From Thioalkalivibrio halophilus (GTDB lineage Bacteria > Pseudomonadota > Gammaproteobacteria > Ectothiorhodospirales > Ectothiorhodospiraceae): a stretch of DNA of 64,000 nt. Position numbers and translations under genes: made by a program. Positions 7,731 through 16,628 of this stretch are shown one piece after another. The stretch covers positions 1 to 64,000 of the forward strand of contig NZ_MUZR01000002.1 in assembly GCF_001995255.1 (NCBI RefSeq), read 5' to 3'. The notes beneath the pieces were generated by a model that was given only the letters and a program-made list of their open reading frames with translations, had not been told where the DNA came from and made no database searches. Numbering within the stretch: position 1 is the first letter of the stretch; each line of letters opens with the position of its first letter.

Positions 7731-9113
7731 GTGCGCATCTTCAGTCATTACATCCCTCGCCGGGTTCTGGCGCTGGCCGCGGCAGAACTCCTGATGGCGT
7801 ATCTCTGCCTGTATCTGGTGCTCACGCTGCCCCCGTTCGAGCCCGAGGGGCTCAGCCTGCTCGATCCCGTATTGATAGGCGCCACGGCCGTGGTGCTGCT
7901 GGTACTGATGCTCGCGGGGCTTTACGAATCGGATTATCTTTCGACCCATGGCGTGCGCGGTTCGCTGCCCCGCCTGGTTCCTGCCCTGCTGGTCGTGGCC
8001 GGGGTACTCGCGCTGTATGGCCTGACAACGCCCAGCGCCCTGTTCTCGCCCGCTGCAGCAGCCGGCGCGGCGCTCGTGTTACTGGGCGGTCTGGCGGCGG
8101 AACGCAGCCTGTGGGGCAATGTTTCTTCGGTGGACGCATTCAAGCGCCGGATCCTGGTGCTCGGCACCGGAAGTCGCGCTCGCGCCATCGAGTCGATCGA
8201 CGCGGCTGCACTCCCGTACCGCATCCTCGGATACATCGCGACCGACGGCGAGAAAGACCGCCCCGAGGACCCGGAGCGCCACCTCACTCTGGACGGCGAG
8301 ACCAGCCTGATCGATCTGATCCGCCAGCATCGCGCTCAGGAGGTGGTCGTTGCCATTCGCGATCGCCGCTCGAACCTGCCGATGAAACAGCTGCTGGAAT
8401 GCAAGCTGCGAGGGGTGGCCATTACGGACATTTCCACGTTCTTTGAACGCGAGCAGCAACGGGTGCGGCTCGATTCGCTCAATGCCAGCTGGCTCGTCTT
8501 TGGCGAAGGTTTCCGTCAGGGCAGGACTCGCAATGCCGTCAAACGGACTTTCGACATCATGGCCAGCTCGCTGCTGCTGCTGGTGACACTTCCGGTGATG
8601 CTGGTGACCGCGGCCGCGATCAAGCTGGAGAGTCGTGGACCGGTTTTCTTCTGGCAGACCCGGGTCGGCCTGGGCAACCAGCCATTCGAAGTCTGCAAGT
8701 TTCGCAGCATGCGCGAGGATGCCGAAGTCGACGGCGTCGCCCGCTGGGCGGTACAGGACGATGACCGGGTCACCCGCGTGGGGCGACTGATCCGCAAGTT
8801 GCGGATCGACGAGCTGCCGCAGGTCATCAACGTCTTTGAAGGCAGCATGTCGTTCGTGGGACCGCGCCCCGAACGGCCGGTGTTCGTGCAGGAACTGACC
8901 GAACTGATCCCCTACTTCCCGACCCGCCATACGATCCGTCCCGGCATTACCGGCTGGGCCCAGGTGCGATATCCCTACGGTGCTTCGGTCGAGGATGCCC
9001 GGCAAAAGCTGCAGTACGACCTTTATTACGTAAAAAACCACACCCTTTTCCTGGACATACTGATCCTGTTCGAGACAGTCCAGGTCGTGCTGTTCGGGCG
9101 CGGCGCGCGCTAG
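7731..9113 (+). CDS. XrtA-system initiating sugar transferase (polyprenyl glycosylphosphotransferase, TIGR03013-like)
   Basis: The protein has 460 residues. The N-terminal half has four or five membrane segments (about 10-115), a CoA-binding/Rossmann-like middle (KRRILVLGTGSRA, about 137-149), and a C-terminal bacterial sugar transferase domain from about residue 265. That domain begins KRTFDIMASS, then has a membrane segment, KFRSM and a FVGPRPE motif. It transfers a sugar-1-phosphate from a UDP-sugar to undecaprenyl phosphate, the first step of repeat-unit synthesis. I chose the GTG at 7731 because GGAGG lies 8 bases upstream and related proteins begin RIFSHYIPRR; the open frame further upstream looks non-coding. 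It is separated from prsK by only 10 bases. Confidence 0.9.
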   Translation: MRIFSHYIPRRVLALAAAELLMAYLCLYLVLTLPPFEPEGLSLLDPVLIGATAVVLLVLMLAGLYESDYLSTHGVRGSLPRLVPALLVVAGVLALYGLTTPSALFSPAAAAGAALVLLGGLAAERSLWGNVSSVDAFKRRILVLGTGSRARAIESIDAAALPYRILGYIATDGEKDRPEDPERHLTLDGETSLIDLIRQHRAQEVVVAIRDRRSNLPMKQLLECKLRGVAITDISTFFEREQQRVRLDSLNASWLVFGEGFRQGRTRNAVKRTFDIMASSLLLLVTLPVMLVTAAAIKLESRGPVFFWQTRVGLGNQPFEVCKFRSMREDAEVDGVARWAVQDDDRVTRVGRLIRKLRIDELPQVINVFEGSMSFVGPRPERPVFVQELTELIPYFPTRHTIRPGITGWAQVRYPYGASVEDARQKLQYDLYYVKNHTLFLDILILFETVQVVLFGRGAR

Positions 9114-9123
9114 GTTGCAGGTC

Positions 9124-11208
9124 ATGGATCTGGCCGCCGCCAGCTATTTCATCGCCGCCCTGGCCTTTGCCGTACTCATCGCCCTGGCACTGGGTCGATG
9201 GCGCGAGCGTCCGGGCAGTTTCTGGGTTACGGGGGCTGCCGGGCTCTCGCTGATCTGGGCGACCTACATGGGTCTGCTCGCGCTGGGCTCGGGGGTCACC
9301 CCGCTCGGCGGCGGGGCCTTCGAGGTCCTGCGCAATGCCGGCTGGTTTGCGCTGCTGCTGGCGCTTCTCAGCGGGCGTGATGACCAGCCGGCCCGACTCT
9401 TCGGTGCCCTGCGCTCCGTCACCCTCGCCATCCTCGTGTTCCTGCTGGGTGCGCTGTTCTTGCTCACCTGGCCGGCGGTCGAGCTGCTTGGTCCCTGGCC
9501 CGCGGTCGCGGTGCTGGCGATGGCGGTCCTCGGCCTGGTGCTGGTGGAGCAGGTCTATCGCAACACCCCCCCTCACCGTCGCTGGGAGATCAAGTTTCTG
9601 ACCCTGGGCCTGGGAGGGGTGTTCGCCTTTGACCTGTTCCTGTTCGCCGAGCTGGTGCTGTTTCAGGCGGTGGACGGACCCGCCTGGCAGGCGCGCGGAC
9701 TGGTCAACGCCATCGTGGTGCCTCTGATCGCGATCTCCCTGGCCCGGCGCCCGGTAAGACTCGACGCGCCGACCGTCTCCCGCAAGCTTCTGTTCCACAC
9801 CGCGGCCCTTACCGGGGCCGGGCTGTACTTGCTGGCGGTGGGTGCGGCCGGATACTACCTCCGTCATGTCGGGGGCGACCTGGGTGCGCTGCTGCAGGTC
9901 ACCTTCCTGTTCGGGGCGGTGGTTATCCTGGGAGTCATCCTCACCTCGGGCAGTCTTCGTGCTCGTCTGCGGGTCTTTCTCTCCAAGCATTTCTTTCATG
10001 ATTCGTTCGACTATCGCGAGGAATGGCTGCGTTTCACCAGCACCTTGTCGGCCGAGGATGACGACCTGCCATTCCGGCAGCGCGCAATTCAGGCGATCGG
10101 CGAACTGGTGGAAAGTCCGGGAGGGCTCCTGTGGACGCGCGAGCGGGACGGCTCCTGTCGTCTGGACGGAGTGCTCAACATGGGCGAGCCGGACTACCCC
10201 TCCGAGCCTCCCGAGAGCGCGCTGGCGGAATTCCTGCGGCGGACCGGCTGGGTTGTCAGCCTGGACGAGTATCGTCGCGATCCGGGGTTGTACGACCTTC
10301 TCGAGTTACCCGAATGGTTGCTCCGGAACCCCCGACACTGGCTGATCGTGCCCCTTCTCAAGGGCGAAGACCTGCAGGGGTTTGTAGTGCTGGCACGCCC
10401 GCGTGCACCCCGCAAGATCGACTGGGAAGAGCGCGACCTCCTCAAGACGGCAGCCCGCCAGCTCGCGGTTTACGTGGCCCTGGTGCAAACCGACGAGGCG
10501 CTGCTGGAGGCGCGTCAGTTCGAGACTTTCCATCGGCTGGCCGCCTACCTGGTCCATGACCTCAAGAACGTCTCCGCACAGCTGTCCCTGGTCTGCTCGA
10601 ACGCCGACCGCCATGCGGAGAACCCGGCATTCGTGCGCGATGCCTTCCGCACCGTGGCCGGTGCCCGCGAGCGTCTCGAACGCACCCTGCAACAGCTGCG
10701 ACAGGGCCAGCCCGGGCCGGCGGTCGCGCCGCGGACCCTAGATCTGCAGGCCCTCCTGCAGGAGGTGATCACTGCCAGTCGGGAGCTGCAGCCGGAACCT
10801 CTTCTGACCACCACGGAACCGGTCCGGGTGACCGCCGACCCCGAAGGGCTCCGCAATGTGCTGATGCACCTGGTGCGCAATGCCCAGGAAGCGACCCCGG
10901 ACGACGGCAGCGTAATGCTGGGTCTGCATGCTCAGGAGCCCTGGGCCGTGGTGACCGTGACCGACAACGGTCAGGGAATGGACCAGGATTTTCTCAAACA
11001 CCGCCTGTTCCGGCCTTTTCAGACCACCAAGGGGAACGCCGGCATGGGCATAGGCCTGTACGAGGCCCGTGACCACATTGTCGTCATGGGTGGCCGTATC
11101 GATGTCCAGAGCGCGCGGGGTGAGGGGACGCAGTTCACATTGCGACTCCCGTTGCCGACTGCCGTGGCGCCCGAAACCCAGATCCCGATAACCGGAGGCG
11201 TTGCGTGA
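9124..11208 (+). CDS. prsK: XrtA/PEP-CTERM system histidine kinase PrsK
   Basis: The protein has 694 residues. About eight to ten N-terminal membrane segments (residues 1 to about 285) are followed by a GAF-like sensor domain (about 315-460), a dimerisation/phosphoacceptor helix with HDLKN (His478) and an HATPase domain. The HATPase shows VRNAQEA (Asn586), TDNGQGM and GMGIGLYEA. It senses an unknown membrane or cytoplasmic cue and phosphorylates PrsR. The start could also be a TTG at 9115; I chose the ATG at 9124. Its 3' end overlaps prsR as GTGA. In other XrtA bacteria this pair, with sigma-54, controls PEP-CTERM protein genes, which agrees with the promoter found at 15491. Confidence 0.93.
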   Translation: MDLAAASYFIAALAFAVLIALALGRWRERPGSFWVTGAAGLSLIWATYMGLLALGSGVTPLGGGAFEVLRNAGWFALLLALLSGRDDQPARLFGALRSVTLAILVFLLGALFLLTWPAVELLGPWPAVAVLAMAVLGLVLVEQVYRNTPPHRRWEIKFLTLGLGGVFAFDLFLFAELVLFQAVDGPAWQARGLVNAIVVPLIAISLARRPVRLDAPTVSRKLLFHTAALTGAGLYLLAVGAAGYYLRHVGGDLGALLQVTFLFGAVVILGVILTSGSLRARLRVFLSKHFFHDSFDYREEWLRFTSTLSAEDDDLPFRQRAIQAIGELVESPGGLLWTRERDGSCRLDGVLNMGEPDYPSEPPESALAEFLRRTGWVVSLDEYRRDPGLYDLLELPEWLLRNPRHWLIVPLLKGEDLQGFVVLARPRAPRKIDWEERDLLKTAARQLAVYVALVQTDEALLEARQFETFHRLAAYLVHDLKNVSAQLSLVCSNADRHAENPAFVRDAFRTVAGARERLERTLQQLRQGQPGPAVAPRTLDLQALLQEVITASRELQPEPLLTTTEPVRVTADPEGLRNVLMHLVRNAQEATPDDGSVMLGLHAQEPWAVVTVTDNGQGMDQDFLKHRLFRPFQTTKGNAGMGIGLYEARDHIVVMGGRIDVQSARGEGTQFTLRLPLPTAVAPETQIPITGGVA

Positions 11209-12560
11209 GCTCACTGCCCAAATTACTGATCGTGGAAGACGACGAGGGCCTGCGCAATCAGTTGCGCTGGTGTTTCGATGGTTACGAAATCCTGGAAGCG
11301 GAGGATCGATCTTCGGCGATGACCGAAATCCGGCGCCATGCCCCCGGCCTGGTCACGCTGGATCTGGGCCTGCCCCCGGATTCGGCCAATGCCTCCGAGG
11401 GCCTGGAACTATTGCAGGAAATCCTGGCCGAGGCACCAGGAACCAAGGTGATCGTGGTGACCGGCAACGATGATCGGTCCAATGCCCTCAAGGCCGTGGC
11501 CCTCGGGGCCTACGATTTCTACATCAAGCCGGTCGAGTCCGATCTGTTGCGCATGATCGTGGATCGTGCGGCACGGCTCTACGCGCTCGAGGCGGAGAAC
11601 CGCGCCCTGGCCCTCCACTCGAACAGCCCGTTGTCCGGATTGATTACCTCGGACCCCGACATGCTCAAGGTCTGTCGCATGGTGGAACGCGTGGCGCCAT
11701 CCGACGCGACAGTCCTGCTGCTGGGCAGCAGTGGCACCGGCAAGGAGGTACTGGCACGCGCGCTGCACGATCTGAGCGACCGGGCGAACGAGCGCTTTGT
11801 CGCCATCAATTGCGCGGCGATTCCGGAGAACCTGCTGGAAAGCGAACTGTTCGGTTACGAGAAGGGCGCCTTCACCGGCGCCTCCCGCCAGACCATCGGC
11901 AAGATCGAACACGCCAATAACGGGACCCTGTTTCTTGACGAGATCGGGGACTTGCCGCAAAGCCTGCAGGCGAAGCTCCTGCGATTCCTGCAGGAACGCA
12001 AGGTGGAACGCCTCGGCGGCCGCGCCGAAATCCCGGTCAATGTGCGCATCATCGGGGCCACCAACCAGAACCTCGCGGATCTGATTCGTGACGGATCGTT
12101 CCGCGAGGACCTCTACTACCGGATCGGCGAAATCGAGATCCGGATCCCGCCCCTGAAAGACCGCCAGGGCGACGCCAGCCTGATTGCTCACGCCCTGCTG
12201 AAACAGTTCGCACGGGAACAGAGGAAGCCCCACCGCGGCTTCACGCGTGACGCAACGGATGCGATCGAAGCCTACGACTGGCCCGGCAATGTGCGCGAGA
12301 TGGAGAACGTGGTCCGCCGCGCCGTGATCATGGCCGACGGGCCACTGCTTACCGCCCGCGACCTTGGACTGGATCACCTGACGGAAGAGGCGCCCTCTCC
12401 CCGACTGCGCGAGGTCCGCAACAGCGCCGAACGCGAAGCCATCCTGCGCGCCATGGCGCGCAGCAATCAGAACATCGCCCAGGCCGCGGACCTCCTGGGC
12501 GTCACCCGCCCGACCGTCTACAGCCTGCTCGACAAACTTGGCTTGAGGGAAACCCGATGA
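11205..12560 (+). CDS. prsR: PEP-CTERM system sigma-54 response regulator PrsR
   Basis: This is a 451-residue NtrC-type activator. Residues 1-125 form a receiver domain (LLIVEDDEG; phosphoacceptor Asp53 in TLDLGLPP). Residues about 145-380 form the AAA+ domain with Walker A GSSGTGKE (174-181) and the sigma-54-contacting GAFTGA loop (221-226). A Fis-type helix-turn-helix ends the protein (NIAQAADLLGVTRPTVYSLL). All features needed to activate sigma-54 promoters are intact. The start is GTG at 11205, overlapping the prsK stop as GTGA with GGAGG 6 bases upstream. Its likely target is the PEP-CTERM gene at 15553, and possibly its own operon. Confidence 0.95.
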   Translation: MSSLPKLLIVEDDEGLRNQLRWCFDGYEILEAEDRSSAMTEIRRHAPGLVTLDLGLPPDSANASEGLELLQEILAEAPGTKVIVVTGNDDRSNALKAVALGAYDFYIKPVESDLLRMIVDRAARLYALEAENRALALHSNSPLSGLITSDPDMLKVCRMVERVAPSDATVLLLGSSGTGKEVLARALHDLSDRANERFVAINCAAIPENLLESELFGYEKGAFTGASRQTIGKIEHANNGTLFLDEIGDLPQSLQAKLLRFLQERKVERLGGRAEIPVNVRIIGATNQNLADLIRDGSFREDLYYRIGEIEIRIPPLKDRQGDASLIAHALLKQFAREQRKPHRGFTRDATDAIEAYDWPGNVREMENVVRRAVIMADGPLLTARDLGLDHLTEEAPSPRLREVRNSAEREAILRAMARSNQNIAQAADLLGVTRPTVYSLLDKLGLRETR

Positions 12561-15361
12561 AGAATCCGTACCCGCAACGCCCCGCGCGTTTTCGTCACTC
12601 GCGCCCGGCGTTCCCGACCGCTCTTCTGACACTGGCCCTGCTGGCCGCCACCGGCTGCGATGGACTGGGCGGGGCCAGCGAGGCCGACTACCTCGAGCGT
12701 GCCGACCAGTACATGGAACGGGGTGATTACGCTGCGGCGATCATCGAATACCGCAATGCCCTGCGCGAGGAAAGCCGGGCCCCAACCCGCGCCGGTCTCG
12801 GCCTCGCCTACCACCATCACGGCCAGCACGACAACGCCGTGAGCCATCTTGAGCGCGCGTGGCACCAGCAGGAGCAGCCCGATCTCGTATTGCCGCTGGC
12901 CCGCAGCCTCTTTCACCTGAACCGGCTGGAGGAGATCGAGGACCTGGACCCTCCGGCGCATCTGACCGACACGGAGAAAGCGGAATTCCTGAGCTATCAG
13001 GCCCTGGGCCTGGTACGAGCCGGAGATACGGAGTCCGGCCACGAACGTCTCGAACAGGCTCGTTCGCTGGATCCCGGCCTGGCCATTCTGCACCTGACCG
13101 AGGCCGAGAAGGCCTTTCGTGACGGTGATATCGAGGCAGCCTTCACCGCAGTGCGGGCCGCCCTCGACGCCGACGAAGAGCTGGGTGCCGCATGGAGCCT
13201 GAAGGGAGACCTGAAACGTGTGGAGGGGGATGTCGATGCTGCCCTCGCCGCCTATGACCGTTCCGTGGAGCTGCGTCCGGACCAGATCACCGAGCGTCTC
13301 AAGAGAGGTTTTGCGCACTTCCACCTGGAAAACATGGAAGCGGCGGCGGCCGATGCCGAGGTCCTGCGGACCGGCGCACCCGGGCATCCCGGCGGCCATT
13401 TTCTGCAGGGCATGATCCATTTCCACCAGGACGAATACGACCAGGCTCAGGCGTATCTGGAAGAAAGCCTTTCCGCTGCCCGCAATTACCGCGCGGCGAT
13501 GCCCTACCTGGCGGCCATTCACCTGGAGAACGGCAACCTGACCCAGGCGGAACACCAGCTCCAGCGCCACCGCGCGCTGGGTGAAAGCACCTCCATGACC
13601 TATCAGCTGCAGGCCCGGATCCACCTGGAGCGCGATGAAACCGATCACGCACGCCGAGTGCTGGCGAACGCCCTGGAGAGCCGCCCGGAACTCACGCCGG
13701 AGCTGGGTAACCTGCTGGCCGCAGTTTACCTGGAGACCGGCCACACCGAGCAGGGCGAAGCCCTGCTGCGGACCTCCATCGAAGAAGGTCACGCCACGCC
13801 GACCATGCGCCGCATGCTGGCACAGGTGCTTGTCGAGCGCGGCGAGGAAGACGAGGCCGCCGCCGTCCGCGAGAGCACGGCCGGCGAATCCGGGAACACG
13901 GCCGAGGCGGAAGCCATGACCCATCTCGGGGCCGGCCGCTATTCTCGGGCGCTGGAACTCACGCGCGAGATGATCGCGGACGCGCCGGACGCGGCCCAGG
14001 GCTACAACGTCAAGGGTGCGGCCCTGCTGGGGCTGGACCGTGTGGAGGAGGCCCGACTGACATTCCAGGAAGGCCTGCAGAAGGTCCCCGACAGCATCAG
14101 TCTGGCCATGAACCTGGGCTCGCTGGAGCTGCGGATGGGCCATCGCGATGCAGCCACCGAGGTGTTCGAGGAATTGCAACGCCGGCAACCCGGCCATCCC
14201 GGGTCAGCCATGCGCCTCGCGGGGATGGCCCTCAGCGATGGACGCCCGGAACAGGCGGCCGAGTGGCTTGAACCGGCCATCGAACAGGCCCCCGATCAGC
14301 TGCAGCCGCGCCTCATTATGGCCCGTGCTCAGCTCGCACAGGACCGCCCGGATGCTGCCGTTGAGACCCTGGCACAAACCCTGGAACGCCACCCCGAAGA
14401 ACCGGAGGCCCTGTTCGCCATGGCCGACGTGCAGGAGCGCCGCGGAGCGCCGGAGGAAGCGGTGGATCCAATGCGCCGGCTGACTTCACTGCGACCCGAC
14501 AACGCGACCTTCCAGTTCCGCCTGGCACGCGTTCTCGCCGCCAGTGGCGCCCCGGAGGAATCCGTGGTCGCGCTACGCGAGGTCCTGTCCCTGAACCCCG
14601 AGCGCATGGACGCACGGCAGGCCCTGGTGCGCCAGCTCAGCCTCATGGGGCAAGTGGATGAGGCCCGGGAGGCCTTTGGCCCGCTGGAAGAGGCCGGGCC
14701 CGACTTGCCGGCCGTGAAGGCTCAGCGGGCCTGGTTCGAGGCCCGCGCCGGGGACCACGAGGCCGCTGCGAAATCCTATTCTGCGGCGATCGAGCAGCAG
14801 CCACGACGGGAATGGCTGGCCGAACGTCATCAGGTACGCATGGCAGCCGGGCAGACCGAACAGGCGCTGAGCGAACTGGAGGAATGGTTACAGCGCAATC
14901 CCGAGGACCCGGGCGCACGCCACCTGCTCGGGTCGACCCTGGTGGAGCTGGGCGAGGAGGAGAGCGCCATCAGCACCTACCGGGTCCTGCTCGCCCGGCA
15001 CGAGGACGACGTGATCGCGCTCAACAACCTTGCCTGGCTGCTGCGGGAACGCGACAACGAGCAGGCGCTGGATCACGCCCGCCGGGCACGGGACCTGGCG
15101 CCCGACCATTCCGTGGTCCTCGACACCCTGGGTGTTGTACTGCTTTACGGCGATCAGCCCGGCGAGGCCCGCGAAGTGCTGGAGACCGCCTTCGACGATG
15201 CCGCTTCCACCCCGGACATCGGCTACAACCTGGCGCGGGCACGCGACCGGGCCGGCGATTCCACGGGCGCACGCACCCTGCTGGAAGCCATCCTGCAGGA
15301 AGGAGGCGATTTCCCTGAGCGCAACGAGGCGCGGGCGCTTCACGATCAGCTGGCCCGCTGA
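12557..15361 (+). CDS. prsT: XrtA/PEP-CTERM system TPR lipoprotein PrsT
   Basis: The protein has 934 residues. An unusually long, basic n-region and hydrophobic segment end in the lipobox LAATGC (Cys34). The rest is nearly continuous tetratricopeptide repeats, about twenty copies with the A..Y..A / G-Y-xx-A-xx pattern, very rich in Glu, Ala and Leu. PrsT proteins are predicted envelope scaffolds in XrtA systems; the partner is unknown. The ATG at 12557 overlaps the prsR stop as ATGA, so the three prs genes are translationally coupled. High acidity suits a salt-adapted periplasm. No enzymatic domain is visible. Confidence 0.92.
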   Translation: MKNPYPQRPARFRHSRPAFPTALLTLALLAATGCDGLGGASEADYLERADQYMERGDYAAAIIEYRNALREESRAPTRAGLGLAYHHHGQHDNAVSHLERAWHQQEQPDLVLPLARSLFHLNRLEEIEDLDPPAHLTDTEKAEFLSYQALGLVRAGDTESGHERLEQARSLDPGLAILHLTEAEKAFRDGDIEAAFTAVRAALDADEELGAAWSLKGDLKRVEGDVDAALAAYDRSVELRPDQITERLKRGFAHFHLENMEAAAADAEVLRTGAPGHPGGHFLQGMIHFHQDEYDQAQAYLEESLSAARNYRAAMPYLAAIHLENGNLTQAEHQLQRHRALGESTSMTYQLQARIHLERDETDHARRVLANALESRPELTPELGNLLAAVYLETGHTEQGEALLRTSIEEGHATPTMRRMLAQVLVERGEEDEAAAVRESTAGESGNTAEAEAMTHLGAGRYSRALELTREMIADAPDAAQGYNVKGAALLGLDRVEEARLTFQEGLQKVPDSISLAMNLGSLELRMGHRDAATEVFEELQRRQPGHPGSAMRLAGMALSDGRPEQAAEWLEPAIEQAPDQLQPRLIMARAQLAQDRPDAAVETLAQTLERHPEEPEALFAMADVQERRGAPEEAVDPMRRLTSLRPDNATFQFRLARVLAASGAPEESVVALREVLSLNPERMDARQALVRQLSLMGQVDEAREAFGPLEEAGPDLPAVKAQRAWFEARAGDHEAAAKSYSAAIEQQPRREWLAERHQVRMAAGQTEQALSELEEWLQRNPEDPGARHLLGSTLVELGEEESAISTYRVLLARHEDDVIALNNLAWLLRERDNEQALDHARRARDLAPDHSVVLDTLGVVLLYGDQPGEAREVLETAFDDAASTPDIGYNLARARDRAGDSTGARTLLEAILQEGGDFPERNEARALHDQLAR

Positions 15362-15392
15362 GGGGATCCGGCAGGCCCGTACAGAAGGTTTA

Positions 15393-15453
15393 CACCGGGC
15401 CCGGAAAACCCGCCCGGTGCACCTGGACCACTGGAGACAGGTTCTTTTAACCT
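15393..15453 (+). promoter_or_regulatory. Two inverted repeats upstream of the sigma-54 promoter (possible activator site)
   Basis: A perfect 8-base repeat CACCGGGC (15393-15400) / GCCCGGTG (15412-15419) is followed by a perfect AGGTT (15439-15443) / AACCT (15449-15453). Neither is followed by a T-run as a classical terminator would be. They lie about 40-100 bases upstream of the -24 element, where an NtrC-type activator such as PrsR could bind. The first could alternatively be a weak end-of-prsT hairpin. Confidence 0.35.
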
Positions 15454-15490
15454 CCTGTAATTAGGCCTTTTTCTGCAACTATTCATCCTT

Positions 15491-15506
15491 TGGCACGAGG
15501 TCTGCA
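15491..15506 (+). promoter_or_regulatory. Sigma-54 (-24/-12) promoter of the PEP-CTERM gene
   Basis: TGGCACGAGGTCTGCA matches the consensus TGGCACG-N4-TTGCA with one mismatch, and has GG and GC exactly 10 bases apart. It lies in an AT-richer gap, 47 bases before the start codon and immediately downstream of the operon that encodes the sigma-54 activator PrsR. The agreement of motif, spacing and context makes this one of the firmest regulatory calls in the window. Confidence 0.85.
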
Positions 15507-15552
15507 TAAGTATCCTTGCGGTACCCATTCAGACCTTTCAAAGGAAATGACG

Positions 15553-16524
15553 ATGAACTACAAGAATCTCCTTTTGACAACAGCACTGGGCATGGCGATG
15601 ACATCCCCTGCCCTCGCCGGATCCTTTGTCATTGATGTTGAGCAGGACTTCAGTGGCAACAGCAGCACGCAGACCGGCGAGATCGACACACTCGGAACCA
15701 GTAACACGCTGGCCTCGTCCTTCTACCTGGGCGACCCGAATACCGCGGGTACCCAGTTCGTGGACACCAATCTCGAAAGCACCATGGATGGTTTCGGATT
15801 CTCGGAGGGCAACTTCACGGCAATCGACGGTGAATCATCGGTATCGCTGAAATATCCGGACGATGTCGCCGACAAGAATGTCGTGAATCTCAACTTCGTG
15901 AGCGGCGTCGGTGGCACGCAGGCCAATAACGGCTTCTCCTCCGACGAATGGTTCTACGACGACACCGGCTGGGGACTCACCTTCGATTACGAGATCCAGG
16001 GGGAGGTCTACGAGACGGACAACGGCGACCTGAGCATTCGCTACACCGATGGCTTTTTCGACACCTACTTTGAAGACGGCGCCTCCGGTGACCGGACCAA
16101 GGTGATGCGCATGGACGTCGAGGGCTCCGTGATCCAGGCCGCCAATCTCGACATCATGGGCAAGGTGAGTTTCGACGACGAATGGGCCGACAACGAGTTC
16201 GTCCGGAACTTCTTCATCGATCACGAATCCGGCGAGAGCTTCTACGACATTGCGAGCGAAGAGGGCGGTGCCGGCATCCCCATCAGCTGGCGCCTTGACA
16301 CCAACGTGGATCCGCCCATCCCGACGGCTGACCAGCTGGTGGAGCTGGAGAGCGGCGCTCTGGTTCGCCAGACCCAGCTGAACAGCACCGTACGCTACGA
16401 AGTGCCGGAGCCGGGCATGCTGATCCTGCTGGGCACCGGTCTGCTGTTCCTGGGCTTCATCGCCATCCGTGGCCGCCGGCAGACGAACGACAACAACCTG
16501 CGGGCGCAAGTCCCGCAGGTGTAG
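15553..16524 (+). CDS. PEP-CTERM sorting-signal protein (exosortase A substrate)
   Basis: The 323-residue acidic protein has a signal peptide (residues 1 to about 22, ending SPALAGS) and the tripartite exosortase signal at its C-terminus. That signal is VPEP at 284-287, a hydrophobic segment (about 289-306) and a basic tail beginning RGRR. The middle is Asp/Gly/Asn-rich with no recognised fold, likely beta-rich. Exosortase A (gene at 33011) should recognise this signal and cleave and attach or release the protein at the envelope. I chose the ATG at 15553 over 15547 because AAGG is then 8 bases upstream. It is the only PEP-CTERM protein in the window, is transcribed from the sigma-54 promoter at 15491, and has its own terminator. 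Confidence 0.9.
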   Translation: MNYKNLLLTTALGMAMTSPALAGSFVIDVEQDFSGNSSTQTGEIDTLGTSNTLASSFYLGDPNTAGTQFVDTNLESTMDGFGFSEGNFTAIDGESSVSLKYPDDVADKNVVNLNFVSGVGGTQANNGFSSDEWFYDDTGWGLTFDYEIQGEVYETDNGDLSIRYTDGFFDTYFEDGASGDRTKVMRMDVEGSVIQAANLDIMGKVSFDDEWADNEFVRNFFIDHESGESFYDIASEEGGAGIPISWRLDTNVDPPIPTADQLVELESGALVRQTQLNSTVRYEVPEPGMLILLGTGLLFLGFIAIRGRRQTNDNNLRAQVPQV

Positions 16525-16570
16525 CCCGGGCCTTCCTTGCCCCCCCCCTCAAGGAAAGGCCCCTTTTCGG

Positions 16571-16597
16571 CCCCGTCTCCGGACGGGGTCTTTTTTT
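16571..16597 (+). terminator. Rho-independent terminator after the PEP-CTERM gene
   Basis: A perfect 7-bp stem CCCCGTC (16571-16577) / GACGGGG (16582-16588) has a 4-base loop and is followed by TC and seven Ts (16591-16597). It lies 46 bases after the PEP-CTERM stop and makes that gene a separate transcription unit. Confidence 0.9.
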
Positions 16598-16628
16598 GTG
16601 CCGGTTACAGGGATCTACGCGCCGCCAG

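Noticed and set aside
11752-11767. TGGCACGCGCGCTGCA, a near-perfect sigma-54 promoter match inside prsR
   Set aside because: It encodes the conserved LARALH segment just after the Walker A motif, so codon constraint explains it; there is no gene start nearby that would need it.
12518-14197. 559-codon frame opposite prsT
   Set aside because: It is antisense to TPR coding sequence, without ribosome binding site or domain similarity.
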